Positions 51,867-62,254 of a DNA stretch of 64,000 bases are shown in pieces (the stretch's first letter is position 1; every line of letters begins with the position of its first letter). Under the pieces are notes generated by a model that was not told where the DNA came from, did no database searches, and worked only from the letters and a program-made list of their open reading frames with translations. Source of the DNA: Caloranaerobacter sp050286925 (GTDB taxonomy: Bacteria; Bacillota; Clostridia; Tissierellales; Thermohalobacteraceae); contig NZ_JBFWFX010000005.1 of assembly GCF_050286925.1 (NCBI RefSeq), positions 62,001 to 126,000 on the forward strand. The letters run 5' to 3'. The position numbers were made by a program, and so were the translations under genes.

Positions 51867-52625
51867 ATGTTTTTATTAATAAACTTTACAGGCCTAATTA
51901 TAGGTTCATTTCTTAATGTGTGCATATATAGAATACCAAAAGGTGAATCAATAGTTTATCCACCTTCTCATTGCATGAGCTGTAATACAAGGTTAAAGGC
52001 ATTTGATTTGATACCTGTATTTAGTTATTTGTTAAATAAGGGAAGGTGTAGATACTGTGGGGAGCGTATTTCCCTACAGTATCCATTTATAGAATTACTT
52101 AATGGATTAATTTATTTATTACTATTTTATAAATTTGGGTTAAGTTTTAATTTGATAAAATATTTATTTTTGACAAGTTTACTTATAGTAATTAGTGTTA
52201 TTGACTATAAACATCAAATTATTCCTGATAGTATTTTATTATTCGGATTTTTAGTTATACTTATCTTTAAATTATTATATTATTCAAGAGTTGAATTATT
52301 AAATAGTATTTTAGGCCTATTGATTGGTGGATTAATATTTTCAATTATTGTAATCGTGTCTCGTGGAGGAATGGGTGGAGGAGATATTGGACTTATCGCA
52401 TTATTAGGATTTTTCTTTGGCTGGAAACATCTGCTTTTATTAATGTTGTTATCTTTCATAATAGGTGCGTTTTTTTCCATTATACTGTTATTGCTAAAAA
52501 TTAAAAGCATGAAAGATTTCATACCATTTGGACCATTCATTTCTATTGCTGCTATTATTACCATATTTTATGGGGATATTTTAATTTCATACTATATAAA
52601 TTACTTTTTTAATTACATGGGGTGA
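51867..52625 (+). CDS. pilD: Prepilin peptidase / N-methyltransferase PilD
   Basis: A 252-residue membrane aspartyl protease. The cytoplasmic zinc domain has two CxxC motifs (CMSC and CRYC), the methyltransferase region is intact, and the catalytic aspartates lie in IDYKHQIIPD and GGGDIGL. About seven to eight helices. It processes the prepilins of this operon. AGGAGATG precedes the ATG by six bases. Confidence 0.95.
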   Translation: MFLLINFTGLIIGSFLNVCIYRIPKGESIVYPPSHCMSCNTRLKAFDLIPVFSYLLNKGRCRYCGERISLQYPFIELLNGLIYLLLFYKFGLSFNLIKYLFLTSLLIVISVIDYKHQIIPDSILLFGFLVILIFKLLYYSRVELLNSILGLLIGGLIFSIIVIVSRGGMGGGDIGLIALLGFFFGWKHLLLLMLLSFIIGAFFSIILLLLKIKSMKDFIPFGPFISIAAIITIFYGDILISYYINYFFNYMG

Positions 52626-52630
52626 AAATA

Positions 52631-53689
52631 TTGTTTAATAGGGAAGTTATTTCAATAGATATAGGAACAAGATATATTAAGATTGCCATAGGCAGAGAGA
52701 AAGATAACTCCATTATTATTAATAATGTTTTTAAAATTGATACACCATCAAATTCTATTAAAGATGGCAGTATATTAGATTTAAATTCTATTAAGAGTTC
52801 AATTAGTAATAAAATACTGAAAGAAAAGATTAAAGCCAAAAGAGCAATTGTTACAGTGCAGAGTTCATCTATAATAAAGAGAGAACTGGTACTGCCTAAA
52901 GTTAAAGAAGAAGAACTAAATTCTATTATTAACATCGAAATAGAACAATATTTACCTATTATGTTGAGTGATTATTTAATAGATTATAAAGTGTTAGAGG
53001 AATTTGAGGAGGATAATGTAAAAAAAGTAAGGATATTAGTTGTTATAGCCCCAAAAGTTTTAGTTGAAAAATATTTAAAGCTTATAAGAGAATTGAAATT
53101 GAAACCTTATGCTTTAGACATCAATTCAAATGCAATTTCTAAATTGTTTAGTTCAGATTTATTAATAAATGGCGAAAATTACAGTTTCGATAAGACTGTT
53201 GCAGTTATAGATTTAGGGAGTGAGCAGATTAATGTAAATATTATATCAAATGGAATTCTGTCTTTTAGTAGACTGATAAATAGTGGTGGTAAAGAATTAG
53301 ATATAAATATTGCAAATTCATTTAATTTAAATCTTGATGAAGCAGAGAAAAGAAAAATTGAAACAATAGATTTATTTGAAAATGAAATAGACATGACTTC
53401 TACACAGGTTCTTAATAATATAGCTAAAAATACCATAGATGTTTGGATAGATGAAATTGATAAAGTGTTTAATTACTATACGAGCAGAAGATTAGGAAAT
53501 AAAATAGATTGTATATATCTATATGGAGGTAGTTCTAATATAAAAGGAATAGAAAATTATTTTGCAAAAAAATTGAATTTAACTACAAAAAAGATTTCAA
53601 ATATAAACTTAGTAAAAATGAAAAATGAGGTAAATGATAAAGAAATTTCAGATTTTTTAAATAGTGTAAGTGCTATTCTCAGAAGATAG
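52631..53689 (+). CDS. pilM: Pilus assembly protein PilM
   Basis: A 352-residue actin-like cytoplasmic protein (VISIDIGTRYIKIAIG at the N-terminus, VAVIDLGSEQINVNII in the middle, YLYGGSSNIKGIENYF near the end). It binds PilN's tail and forms the alignment complex. GGGGTGA overlaps the pilD stop and is spaced for the TTG at 52631; a GTG at 52622 lacks a ribosome site. Confidence 0.92.
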   Translation: MFNREVISIDIGTRYIKIAIGREKDNSIIINNVFKIDTPSNSIKDGSILDLNSIKSSISNKILKEKIKAKRAIVTVQSSSIIKRELVLPKVKEEELNSIINIEIEQYLPIMLSDYLIDYKVLEEFEEDNVKKVRILVVIAPKVLVEKYLKLIRELKLKPYALDINSNAISKLFSSDLLINGENYSFDKTVAVIDLGSEQINVNIISNGILSFSRLINSGGKELDINIANSFNLNLDEAEKRKIETIDLFENEIDMTSTQVLNNIAKNTIDVWIDEIDKVFNYYTSRRLGNKIDCIYLYGGSSNIKGIENYFAKKLNLTTKKISNINLVKMKNEVNDKEISDFLNSVSAILRR

Positions 53690-53700
53690 TAGGTGAGCTA

Positions 53701-54258
53701 ATGAAAGATATAAATTTATTTTCTCATTATGTTGGCAATAAGAGGATTTATAAGAAAGAGTTTTTTTATATAAGTATAATTACTGCAACAATATTTATCT
53801 TGCTAACTACAATAACTCTCATTAATATGTATAAAATTAAAAGTCTAAAAAACGAAATAAAAATGTTAGAGAGTTATTTGGAATCTGAAAATACGAAAAA
53901 AAAGTTAGCTGAAATAGAAAGTAAAAACAATAGATTTAAAATCATGAAACAATATTATAATATTTTAGTCGATATTAACGTGAAGTTAATGGAGCAAGAT
54001 ATTATAAATACTGATTTTTTAGAAAAAATTGCTTCAACGTTACCTAAGGATGTATATTTAAATGTTATGAATATAAGTTTAGATAATTTACAAATACAGG
54101 GAGTTGCAGGTTCTAGAATCTCTATTGCTAAGTTACAACATAACTTAAGAGAACTTGGTTTATTCAGTAAAGTAGTAGTAATAAATATAAATGAAGAAAA
54201 AGCACAAAATAGATATATTTTTTCGATAAAATGTGTTTTAAAGGGAAGTGAAGGTTAA
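53701..54258 (+). CDS. pilN: Pilus assembly protein PilN
   Basis: A 185-residue bitopic protein. The N-terminus MKDINLFSHY matches the PilN motif INL-F that binds PilM. A helix spans about residues 24-46, followed by a coiled coil and a ferredoxin-like domain. It ends with TAATG overlapping pilO by one base. Confidence 0.9.
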   Translation: MKDINLFSHYVGNKRIYKKEFFYISIITATIFILLTTITLINMYKIKSLKNEIKMLESYLESENTKKKLAEIESKNNRFKIMKQYYNILVDINVKLMEQDIINTDFLEKIASTLPKDVYLNVMNISLDNLQIQGVAGSRISIAKLQHNLRELGLFSKVVVININEEKAQNRYIFSIKCVLKGSEG

Positions 54259-55475
54259 TGAAGTTGAGCAAAAGAGAAAAGCACCTTCTATTAATACTAT
54301 TTTTTACTATTTTAATAGCTATATATTACAAATTAGTTATTAACGATCAGTTGGAGAAGATAAATAATTTAGAGCAAACTGCTAAAATTTATAGAACTAA
54401 AGTAAAGAGCGTAAAAAAAGAGTTGGAAAATGAAGCAAATCAGGATATTGAATATAAAATATTAAATGAGAAAATTGTTAACTTATCTAGTATGTTGTTA
54501 CCAGGAATGTTTCAAGAGAAGATTATAATTAGTATTGATGAGATGATAAAAAAATCAAATATTAGTGGAAATATATTAAATTTTAATGGTCCTAATATTG
54601 ATACCATTAGTAGAGAAATAGAGAATAAAGAAGATGATGAATATTTAATGAAAAAATTAGTAGAAGATTATTATGATTTAAGTGAGAAAATAAGCAAAGA
54701 TATAGAAAAGGAAAATGAAAGTATTAAAACTGAAGATAAAACTAATGAAAGTAAAATAGAAAAAATGTCGATGGATATTTTTTATACTGGTAGATATGAA
54801 AACTTAGTAAAGTTTATTGATTTAATACAAAATTACGATAAAAAATTGCTTATTAAAAATTTGAATATTATAAGGAATTCAAATAATGAAATTTCAGGGA
54901 ATATAAAAATTGACTTTTTTGCCGCGCCTTTATTAAATCTAGTTTATGGTGATTTTACAGTTTGGGATTTTGAAGAGAATTATGGAAAACAAAATCCTTT
55001 TTATTCAAGTAAAGTTAATACTAGAATAGAAAAGTCCAATGAATCTGATAAAATATCTTATGATTTTGCAATGAATGTTAAGCCATATAATTCAGATTTA
55101 CCAACGGTTACATTAGGTAAAACTAATGATTCTCAAAGAGAAACTTATGTATATGCTGATAATCCTCTAGTTGAAGATGTAGAAATTTATTTTTCAGAAG
55201 TAGAAGGAAAGTTTTTTTACAGATATAAGACTAGTAGAGACAAATATCCTAGAGACTTTAATAAATGGGTTGAATTTAATCCATTGAGTAACTCAATAAA
55301 TATTATTATATATACGCATAAGAGAAATTCTGAAAATGATATGTCTGGAGTAAATATTAAATTATATAATGAAACTGATAAACGTGTTTTTATTAAAATT
55401 ATTGGTGATGACCAATATAGACCAAGAGTTAATGTCGTAGGTGAATCTGGATTAGTAGATATAGTGAGGGATTAA
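54258..55475 (+). CDS. pilO: Pilus assembly protein PilO, with long C-terminal extension
   Basis: A 405-residue bitopic protein. The membrane helix is at about residues 10-24, a coiled coil follows to about 75, then the PilO core to about 230 (MSMDIFYTGRYENLVKFIDLIQN is characteristic). The remaining 175 residues are a beta-rich extension absent from Gram-negative PilO (about 210 residues). It faces the cell wall and could replace the outer-membrane interactions of classic systems. It is translationally coupled to pilN. Confidence 0.83.
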   Translation: MKLSKREKHLLLILFFTILIAIYYKLVINDQLEKINNLEQTAKIYRTKVKSVKKELENEANQDIEYKILNEKIVNLSSMLLPGMFQEKIIISIDEMIKKSNISGNILNFNGPNIDTISREIENKEDDEYLMKKLVEDYYDLSEKISKDIEKENESIKTEDKTNESKIEKMSMDIFYTGRYENLVKFIDLIQNYDKKLLIKNLNIIRNSNNEISGNIKIDFFAAPLLNLVYGDFTVWDFEENYGKQNPFYSSKVNTRIEKSNESDKISYDFAMNVKPYNSDLPTVTLGKTNDSQRETYVYADNPLVEDVEIYFSEVEGKFFYRYKTSRDKYPRDFNKWVEFNPLSNSINIIIYTHKRNSENDMSGVNIKLYNETDKRVFIKIIGDDQYRPRVNVVGESGLVDIVRD

Positions 55476-55476
55476 T

Positions 55477-56271
55477 ATGTGGCTTAAAAATAGGATAAAT
55501 AAGGAATCAGGTCTAACTTTAATAGAAGTGCTAATAACTATAGCAATTTTAGGAATAATAATCGTTCCATTGTCTTCATTTTTCATAACTTCAGCAAAGA
55601 TAAATAATGAGTCAAGAGATAAATTTAAAGCTACATTAATAGCTCAGAAATTTTTGGAAGATATAAAATTATCAGATAGCATAGTGGAAGGAAAATCGCA
55701 ATATAATATTGAAAATTATGATGTTATAGTAAATATAACTAATGTTTCAGATTTATCGGAATATGAAAGTAATAGTTTCTATAATACAATTGATTATGAT
55801 ATCAAAATCCAAATTGATAAAAATAACGAGAATTATATTTCAATATATGATAGAAATGGAACCCTATTAACAAATGACTATATTGATATAAAACCTAAAA
55901 TACATGTCGAAATGCTAGAATCATCTATAATCGTTAAAATTTTTGATGATGATAAATTATTAAGTACTACAGACTTAAAAAATTATGATGATAAAGGAAG
56001 TTTGATTTTAGAAATATTAGGTGGAATGGATTTTGTAGTAAAAAGTAAGAATCAGACAGAAAAAGATTTGATTTTATATTTTTGCAAAAGTGATAATTCA
56101 ACTTCAAATTATAGTTTTTATAATTTAGGTGGAAAGGTAACTAGATATGAAAAAATTTTAATTTCAAATAATAAAAGTGATTTTAAAGGATTATATCAAA
56201 TAGATGTAGAAGTAAAAAAAGATGGACAGACACTAGAAAAGATTATAGGATACAAGTTACTTTCTAATTAG
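55477..56271 (+). CDS. Minor prepilin, PilV/GspI-like
   Basis: A 264-residue prepilin. Cleavage follows glycine 12 (KESG before LTLIEVLITIAILG), with glutamate at position 5 of the mature chain. The rest is soluble and beta-rich. It starts one base after the pilO stop. Minor pilins of this class prime pilus assembly. Confidence 0.82.
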   Translation: MWLKNRINKESGLTLIEVLITIAILGIIIVPLSSFFITSAKINNESRDKFKATLIAQKFLEDIKLSDSIVEGKSQYNIENYDVIVNITNVSDLSEYESNSFYNTIDYDIKIQIDKNNENYISIYDRNGTLLTNDYIDIKPKIHVEMLESSIIVKIFDDDKLLSTTDLKNYDDKGSLILEILGGMDFVVKSKNQTEKDLILYFCKSDNSTSNYSFYNLGGKVTRYEKILISNNKSDFKGLYQIDVEVKKDGQTLEKIIGYKLLSN

Positions 56272-56282
56272 GAAGTGAAACT

Positions 56283-58307
56283 ATGGTTAAATATATAAAT
56301 AATAATAAAGGTTCGAGTTTAGTATTTTTAATGATAATTATGACAGTATTAATTTTACTCGGTGTTACTATATTGACTATTTCAGTAACTAATTTCAAAT
56401 TTAAAATGATTAATAGTAAAGTAAAAAAGAATTTTTATATGACAGAAGCGGGATTAGATGAAGCGTATATTATAGTAAAAGATTTAATTATAGAAGCTAT
56501 TGAAGAAGGAAATAAATCAGTAGATGATTTTATAATGAATTTAGATTTAGAAGAAGGGAGTATATATATAAAAGAAGATGGAACGATTGATTTAGAAGCT
56601 TTAAATCAAGCACAAAATGAACTGTTTAAGGACGCTTATAAAACATATGTATTAAATAATATAAAAAATAGATTAGAGAATTCTAATAATTACACAATTG
56701 AATCAGATGGTATTAAACCGCAAATTCGCATACTGAACGATATTTTTAGCTTCTCTGAGGACAAGCTCAAACTAGATATAGAATCTACGTTTACAAAAGA
56801 TGAAATTGAGAAAAAGATAAAAGTTTCATTTGTTATAGGCGTACCAGATTATAATGAGCCAATTTATATTACATCAACAGCAAGTGAAATACCTGTCAAT
56901 ACAGTTTGGGAAAAAGTTATTTCTTCTGATGGCAATATGTTAATCGAAAGTGGAAATGTTGAAATTCACGGAGATATATTTGTAAAAGGGATAAATAATA
57001 ACGGTGGAATAACATTAAGAGGCTCTGATGTAGCTCTTAATGTCAACGGAAATATTGTTACAGAACATAACTTTAAAATAAATTCATCAAATAACAATAT
57101 AAAAATTAATGGCAATATTTTTGCAAAAAACTTTATAATAAGCGAAGGCACTAATAATACAATAGTAAGTCAGGATAAGGGTTCTTTCTATCTAATGGAT
57201 GATTTAGAATTAAATGGTAGGAATTGTGTGGTAGATATTAAAGGTAATTTTTATGGTATATCTGATAGTTCAGATGCTCAAGATTCGGATATGTCAAGCA
57301 GTATAGTAATTAATACGGATGATATTGGAAAAGGCTCTAGATTAAATATTGCTGGAGATGTTATAATTCATGGGACATCTTTTATAAATACTAATGGAGG
57401 AAAGTATCAAACAGGAGAATCAATATCTATAAAGGGAAATTATATAGCTTACACATATCCTTTGCAAAAATTGGGAGTCAGAGAAAATGAGGAGAGTTTA
57501 AATAGTGAAAATGTAGTTTTTGAGTATTATGACCCTCTTATATTAGTAGATAGATTTGTAGATGGAAAAAAATTATTAGTTCATGATAAAAGTGATTATA
57601 TTAAGTTTTATCATGATGAATACCGACAATCAAGTGGTTTAAATTTAGGAACAGGAATAGCACTGGATGAATCTAAAAATTTAATTCATACAGGAGCTTT
57701 AGTATATAACGGTAAAATTGTTCCAAGCCATATAAAAGTTGAAGATCAAGGAATTATAAATGAAAAGCGAGCTACATTTGATTTGTATGTGAATAAAATG
57801 GGTGATAAGTCAATCAAATTAGAGAAAATTACAGTAAATGATCAAATAGATTATACAAAAATAATAGACAAAGTTGATTATAATTCAAAAAAAAGAGAGT
57901 TAATTATCTTAAATAAAGATAATGAGAATTTTGCAATAATTGGTCCTAATGGTGATAAATCGGCTTTACCAAAAGATGTAAATAAGGTTTCAATAGATAA
58001 TGATTCAGTTAAAGGATTAATAATAACTAATGGGGATATTTATTTATTAGGCGAAATTAACTTTGTAGGTTCGATTATAACAACTGGTAATATTTACATT
58101 TATAATGATGATATGAAAAAAATTAGCTACAGTATTGATACTGTTGCAAAATTAATTTACAAAAATGATATAACAAATATATTTAGAAATAGTTCAAACA
58201 ATAAAATAGTTTTAGAGAGTGATATAGATATTAATAAAGCAGAGCATGGAAATGGTATACAAATTACAGATTTAATAGAAGTGAGCAATTGGAAACTTAT
58301 AAGATAA
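56283..58307 (+). CDS. Large PilX-like minor pilus protein with beta-solenoid-like body
   Basis: A 674-residue protein. The start NNNKGSSLVFLMIIMTVLI is a PilX-type class III leader without the glutamate at position 5, and MTEAGLDEAYIIVKDL after the helix is the PilX_N signature. From about residue 210 to 400 short repeats such as GNMLIESGNVEIHGDIFVKG, GDVALNVNGNIVTEHN, GNIFAKNFIIS and GDVIIHG recur, suggesting a parallel beta-solenoid like bactofilins. It is much longer than PilX (about 160-200 residues), so a surface role is likely. Confidence 0.75.
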   Translation: MVKYINNNKGSSLVFLMIIMTVLILLGVTILTISVTNFKFKMINSKVKKNFYMTEAGLDEAYIIVKDLIIEAIEEGNKSVDDFIMNLDLEEGSIYIKEDGTIDLEALNQAQNELFKDAYKTYVLNNIKNRLENSNNYTIESDGIKPQIRILNDIFSFSEDKLKLDIESTFTKDEIEKKIKVSFVIGVPDYNEPIYITSTASEIPVNTVWEKVISSDGNMLIESGNVEIHGDIFVKGINNNGGITLRGSDVALNVNGNIVTEHNFKINSSNNNIKINGNIFAKNFIISEGTNNTIVSQDKGSFYLMDDLELNGRNCVVDIKGNFYGISDSSDAQDSDMSSSIVINTDDIGKGSRLNIAGDVIIHGTSFINTNGGKYQTGESISIKGNYIAYTYPLQKLGVRENEESLNSENVVFEYYDPLILVDRFVDGKKLLVHDKSDYIKFYHDEYRQSSGLNLGTGIALDESKNLIHTGALVYNGKIVPSHIKVEDQGIINEKRATFDLYVNKMGDKSIKLEKITVNDQIDYTKIIDKVDYNSKKRELIILNKDNENFAIIGPNGDKSALPKDVNKVSIDNDSVKGLIITNGDIYLLGEINFVGSIITTGNIYIYNDDMKKISYSIDTVAKLIYKNDITNIFRNSSNNKIVLESDIDINKAEHGNGIQITDLIEVSNWKLIR

Positions 58308-58325
58308 ATAATAGGTGATTAGTAT

Positions 58326-58850
58326 ATGAAACTGATAAATAGAAGAGGCTTTACAGTTTTAGAACTTTTAATTTCATTAGCATTTGCTAGTTTATTAATA
58401 TTAATGATATCTACATTATTTTTAATGAATGTCAATTCTTATAATAGAGAGGATATTGTTTTAGAGCTTCAATATCATGGACAAGTAGTTTTAAATTATT
58501 TTTCAGATAGAGTTATGGAAGCTGAAGGCATTGTAGAGATAATAGATATAAATAATATTGATTCATTAAATAAAGATTCTGAAATTAAGCTAAAAAAAGT
58601 TATTTTTAGAACTAATGATAATGGAGTTATTTTTGAAGTTAAACCTAATAATAAGTTTTTTTACGGTGAAGGTATTGCTGGTTCGGCAAAAACAGAAATT
58701 GCTGACTATATAGAATCAATTATTTTAAAACCTTTGCCGAGTGGAAAAAATTTTTTAGATGCTGATGGTATAGAAATAACAGTAAATTTAAGTAAAAGAA
58801 ATATTACTGAAAGCTATAATACGAAGGTATTTTTTAGAAATAAAAAATAA
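58326..58850 (+). CDS. Minor prepilin, PilW/GspJ-like
   Basis: A 174-residue prepilin with cleavage after glycine 8 (NRRG before FTVLELLISLAFA) and glutamate at mature position 5. The length is typical of the GspJ/PilW group. TAGGTGATT precedes the ATG. Its stop is just before the vWA gene. Confidence 0.82.
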   Translation: MKLINRRGFTVLELLISLAFASLLILMISTLFLMNVNSYNREDIVLELQYHGQVVLNYFSDRVMEAEGIVEIIDINNIDSLNKDSEIKLKKVIFRTNDNGVIFEVKPNNKFFYGEGIAGSAKTEIADYIESIILKPLPSGKNFLDADGIEITVNLSKRNITESYNTKVFFRNKK

Positions 58851-58864
58851 TGGGTGGCGATAGT

Positions 58865-61777
58865 ATGTTTAAAAAATTGATTATGTTTTTCTTAATAATC
58901 AGTTTAATTTTCAATTTAATAATGATTGATAATTATACGTTTGCAGAATTTAAAGATGAGGTAAAAGCACCAATTAATTTGGTAAGAAATTTAGAGAAAA
59001 GTCAATATCGGGTAGGGGAAGAATTTATAATAAATTATACTATTCAGCCACAAAATTTATCGATAGAAGATGTATATCCGGAATATTATCTTGTTGATAA
59101 AGAAATAGTTTTAGTTATGGATATATCTGGAAGTATGAGAGATAAGATTTATATGAATCAAAACAAAGAAATAATAAAAATAAGAGAACACATTGAGAAA
59201 ATAGAAGATGTTTTAGAATTACTATTTACAACAATATGGTACACAATAGATATAGAAAATATGTTAAAAAATATAGAAGAAAATTTAGAAGGCATCAAAG
59301 AAAATGTAAAAGAATTAGAAACTAATAAACAAAAAATAAATAGAGAATTGAAGAAGATAGATAACTATATAGAAAGTATAAGAGATATATTAGAAGAACT
59401 AAAAGCAAATAAGAATGTTATAAGAAATATAGAAAAGATACAAAGAAATATAGAGAATATGATAAAAAGCATAGAGAAAATAAAAAAACTTTTAAAAATT
59501 AATAAAACAACCAAAATAGAAGCAATGAAATTTGTAGCAGAGCGTTTTTTAGAAAAGCTAAAAGATGATAATAGAATAAAGGTGAGTTTAATACCTTATG
59601 AAACAAGAGCTTGGGATTCAAGTTATGATGGAAAAGATTTTGCAGATTTATCTGACACTGAAGATTATAAAGAATTAATTTGGGATATAGATGGGTTACA
59701 GGCTGAAGGTGGTACTAACATAGGTGATGGTTTGAGAAAAGCTTATTATAAACTTAAGAATTCACCTAATGAAAATGCAAGAAAATATATTATTTTGATG
59801 ACTGATGGTGAACCTACTGCTTTTAGTTATGAGAAAATTCTTTATAAAAGCATATTTGGAAAATTTTGGTCTAAAGAATATTACTTTTTTAAAAAAATTG
59901 ATGTTTTATTTTATTTAGAAAATGGAGTAAATTATCAAGCAGGGGATGGTACTTTATTAGATGATGACTGGGATTTAGAATATGCAAACTTAGTAGGAGA
60001 AAAACTCATAAAAAAAGGCGGATTAGAAATCAAATCATTTATGATAGGTTTCAGTAATGATGCAAATATGGAAAAACTAAAACAAATAGCTGATAGTTCA
60101 GGTGGATACTTTAAAAAGGCAGAAGATGGAGATGCTTTAGATGAGGTATATCAGACATTAGCAGATGAAATTAGTAGTGATTTGCCAATACATAGTGTAT
60201 TCTTTAAAGAAACGATACCGACTGGTTTTGAGATATTAGATGTATCAGAAGGATTGCAAATTGAAGGCAATACTGTAATTGGCGATATTGGAAGCATAAC
60301 TTATAGACTAGATAAAGAGCGAAAAGAGTTCATAGCTGAACCAATAAACTTCTGGATAAAGGTTAAGGCAAATAGAGTAGGGAAATATCAATTTGGAAAT
60401 ATAGAAGGCGAAAATGAATCATATGTTAAATATAAAGATATAGATGGAAAAGAAAAAATTAAATATTTTCCTGTAATCGATATATCAGTTTATGAAACTG
60501 AACCTCCTATTTTAGATGCAGAATTGTTTATTGAAACTGATTCTGCAAAAGTATTGAATATTTCAGTAAATGAACCATCCTTTATTGAAGTTTTGTATAA
60601 TGATGAAATTATAGATACTATTGATTGCAGAAAAGATTCTTTTGAGATTGGTGAAATGAAAAAATTTACTATTAATTTACAACAAGATATTCAAGATAAC
60701 AGTTTAGTTATAATGGCTACAGACTTATCGGGGAATAAGGTTAAAGAAACAGTACCTTATCTAAATTTGAATTCGATAAAATTAGATGAATATGAACATA
60801 ATGATTTAAACAGACCTGTTGGATTAGAGTTATCAACAGAATCAAATTCAATAATAGAAGAGATTATAATAAATGGAGTTAAGGTTCAGGAAAATAAAGT
60901 TACAGACGAAGGATTATATACGGCTAATGTTGTATTGCAGGATGGATTGAATGATATTTTAGTAAAAGTAAAAAATCAATATAACAATATAACTTATAGA
61001 ACTTTTAAGGTAAATATTGATGCAAAATCACCTCTAATAGATGCAGAATTAAAGGACTTTAAATTAATAACTAATTTTGATGAAGAAGTTGAAAAAGTAT
61101 GGATTGAAGCTGATTTAAACAATGATGAAATTATTTCTGAAGATGAGATTTTCGATAAAAGTAATATTGATATATTATATAATGAATCACATACAAAAGC
61201 GGATATTGTATTGACTGAAAAGTTTTCTAATAAGCAAATAAAAATAAAGGCTAAAGATTTAAATGGAAATATTGGTTTTTTAACTTTTAAAATACCTAAA
61301 TTGAACAGAATTTTAGATCATGGACTTTTAATAAATAGTGTTCAATTGAAAAAATATGAAGATAATAGTATTAATATTGTAAATGGTTATGAGGTTAAAA
61401 TGGGAGCTATTTTTAGTATAGATAGTGGAGCTAATACTTTAACTTTACATTTAAATAAAAATGGAATTGATGATGTAAAGTTACTAGGAGAATTTAAATT
61501 TGATTTATATGTAATAGATGAAAATTCTATTGTACGTAAAATAGCAGTAAATCAACGGGATGTAGATATACAGTCTAGTGATAATGAGATAATTGTGAAT
61601 ATTGACTTAGGAACATACAGCGATATTTTTGAAAGCAAGTTATTATTTGTATATACTTTTAAACCACTAGTTGAAAAATTAGGTGCGGAAGGTATTAGTA
61701 TTATAAATAGATTTTCTATAGGTGAAAGTGTAAAAGATTTAAAAGTTAATATAAAACATTTACCTAAAATTGAATAA
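58865..61777 (+). CDS. von Willebrand factor A protein in the pilus operon, coiled coil inserted
   Basis: A 970-residue secreted protein with a signal-like N-terminal helix (residues 5-27). The vWA metal site is complete: DISGS (D86, S88, S90), threonine 284 in EGGTNIGDG and aspartate 314 in MTDGEP. Residues about 97-213 form a long coiled coil rich in E, K, I and N (NIEENLEGIKENVKELETNK) placed between the DxSxS loop and helix 1 (KIEAMKFVAERFLEKL, 217-232). After 440 there are several Ig-like beta segments. A tip adhesin like PilY1 is the likely role. GGGTGG supports the ATG at 58865; an earlier ATG at 58850 has no ribosome site. Confidence 0.8.
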   Translation: MFKKLIMFFLIISLIFNLIMIDNYTFAEFKDEVKAPINLVRNLEKSQYRVGEEFIINYTIQPQNLSIEDVYPEYYLVDKEIVLVMDISGSMRDKIYMNQNKEIIKIREHIEKIEDVLELLFTTIWYTIDIENMLKNIEENLEGIKENVKELETNKQKINRELKKIDNYIESIRDILEELKANKNVIRNIEKIQRNIENMIKSIEKIKKLLKINKTTKIEAMKFVAERFLEKLKDDNRIKVSLIPYETRAWDSSYDGKDFADLSDTEDYKELIWDIDGLQAEGGTNIGDGLRKAYYKLKNSPNENARKYIILMTDGEPTAFSYEKILYKSIFGKFWSKEYYFFKKIDVLFYLENGVNYQAGDGTLLDDDWDLEYANLVGEKLIKKGGLEIKSFMIGFSNDANMEKLKQIADSSGGYFKKAEDGDALDEVYQTLADEISSDLPIHSVFFKETIPTGFEILDVSEGLQIEGNTVIGDIGSITYRLDKERKEFIAEPINFWIKVKANRVGKYQFGNIEGENESYVKYKDIDGKEKIKYFPVIDISVYETEPPILDAELFIETDSAKVLNISVNEPSFIEVLYNDEIIDTIDCRKDSFEIGEMKKFTINLQQDIQDNSLVIMATDLSGNKVKETVPYLNLNSIKLDEYEHNDLNRPVGLELSTESNSIIEEIIINGVKVQENKVTDEGLYTANVVLQDGLNDILVKVKNQYNNITYRTFKVNIDAKSPLIDAELKDFKLITNFDEEVEKVWIEADLNNDEIISEDEIFDKSNIDILYNESHTKADIVLTEKFSNKQIKIKAKDLNGNIGFLTFKIPKLNRILDHGLLINSVQLKKYEDNSINIVNGYEVKMGAIFSIDSGANTLTLHLNKNGIDDVKLLGEFKFDLYVIDENSIVRKIAVNQRDVDIQSSDNEIIVNIDLGTYSDIFESKLLFVYTFKPLVEKLGAEGISIINRFSIGESVKDLKVNIKHLPKIE

Positions 61778-61796
61778 AGTTGGGTAGGTGTGATGA

Positions 61797-62237
61797 TTGA
61801 CTTTTGAGTTAAGAAAAATTAAAGGTTTAACTATTATAGAATTGTTAATTGTACTTACTTTGATATCTTTAATTCTATTAATAGTTATTCCTAAGATCAA
61901 AGTTAATGATTACGAGTTATTAGCACAAAGTAAAAAGTTATGTAATGACATTCGGAATATTAGAATACTTCAAATGTCAGAGGGGGGAGTCTATAGAATA
62001 TTATTACATGAAAAAAGTTATAGAGTATTAAAAGGTACAATTCAAATAAAAAAAGTAGATTTAAAAGAAAATTATAAATTAATTTATTCTAAACAAGAGA
62101 TTATGTTCAAATCAAATGGAGCTCCAACTTATGGAGGTACTACAATAAGGCTTCTCGATTTAAAAACAAATAGATACTGTGAAATAACAATCGTACCTGC
62201 AAGTGGGAGGATACTTATGGCAGATACAATATATTAA
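61797..62237 (+). CDS. Minor prepilin, GspH/FimT-like
   Basis: A 146-residue prepilin with cleavage after glycine 10 (RKIKG before LTIIELLIVLTLI) and glutamate at mature position 5. The start is TTG at 61797 after GGGTAGGTG; no in-frame ATG fits. The ending VPASGRILMADTIY is like GspH-type pseudopilins, whose last strand reads AS-GR. Confidence 0.8.
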   Translation: MTFELRKIKGLTIIELLIVLTLISLILLIVIPKIKVNDYELLAQSKKLCNDIRNIRILQMSEGGVYRILLHEKSYRVLKGTIQIKKVDLKENYKLIYSKQEIMFKSNGAPTYGGTTIRLLDLKTNRYCEITIVPASGRILMADTIY

Positions 62238-62254
62238 TTTTGAGGGGGGATTAA

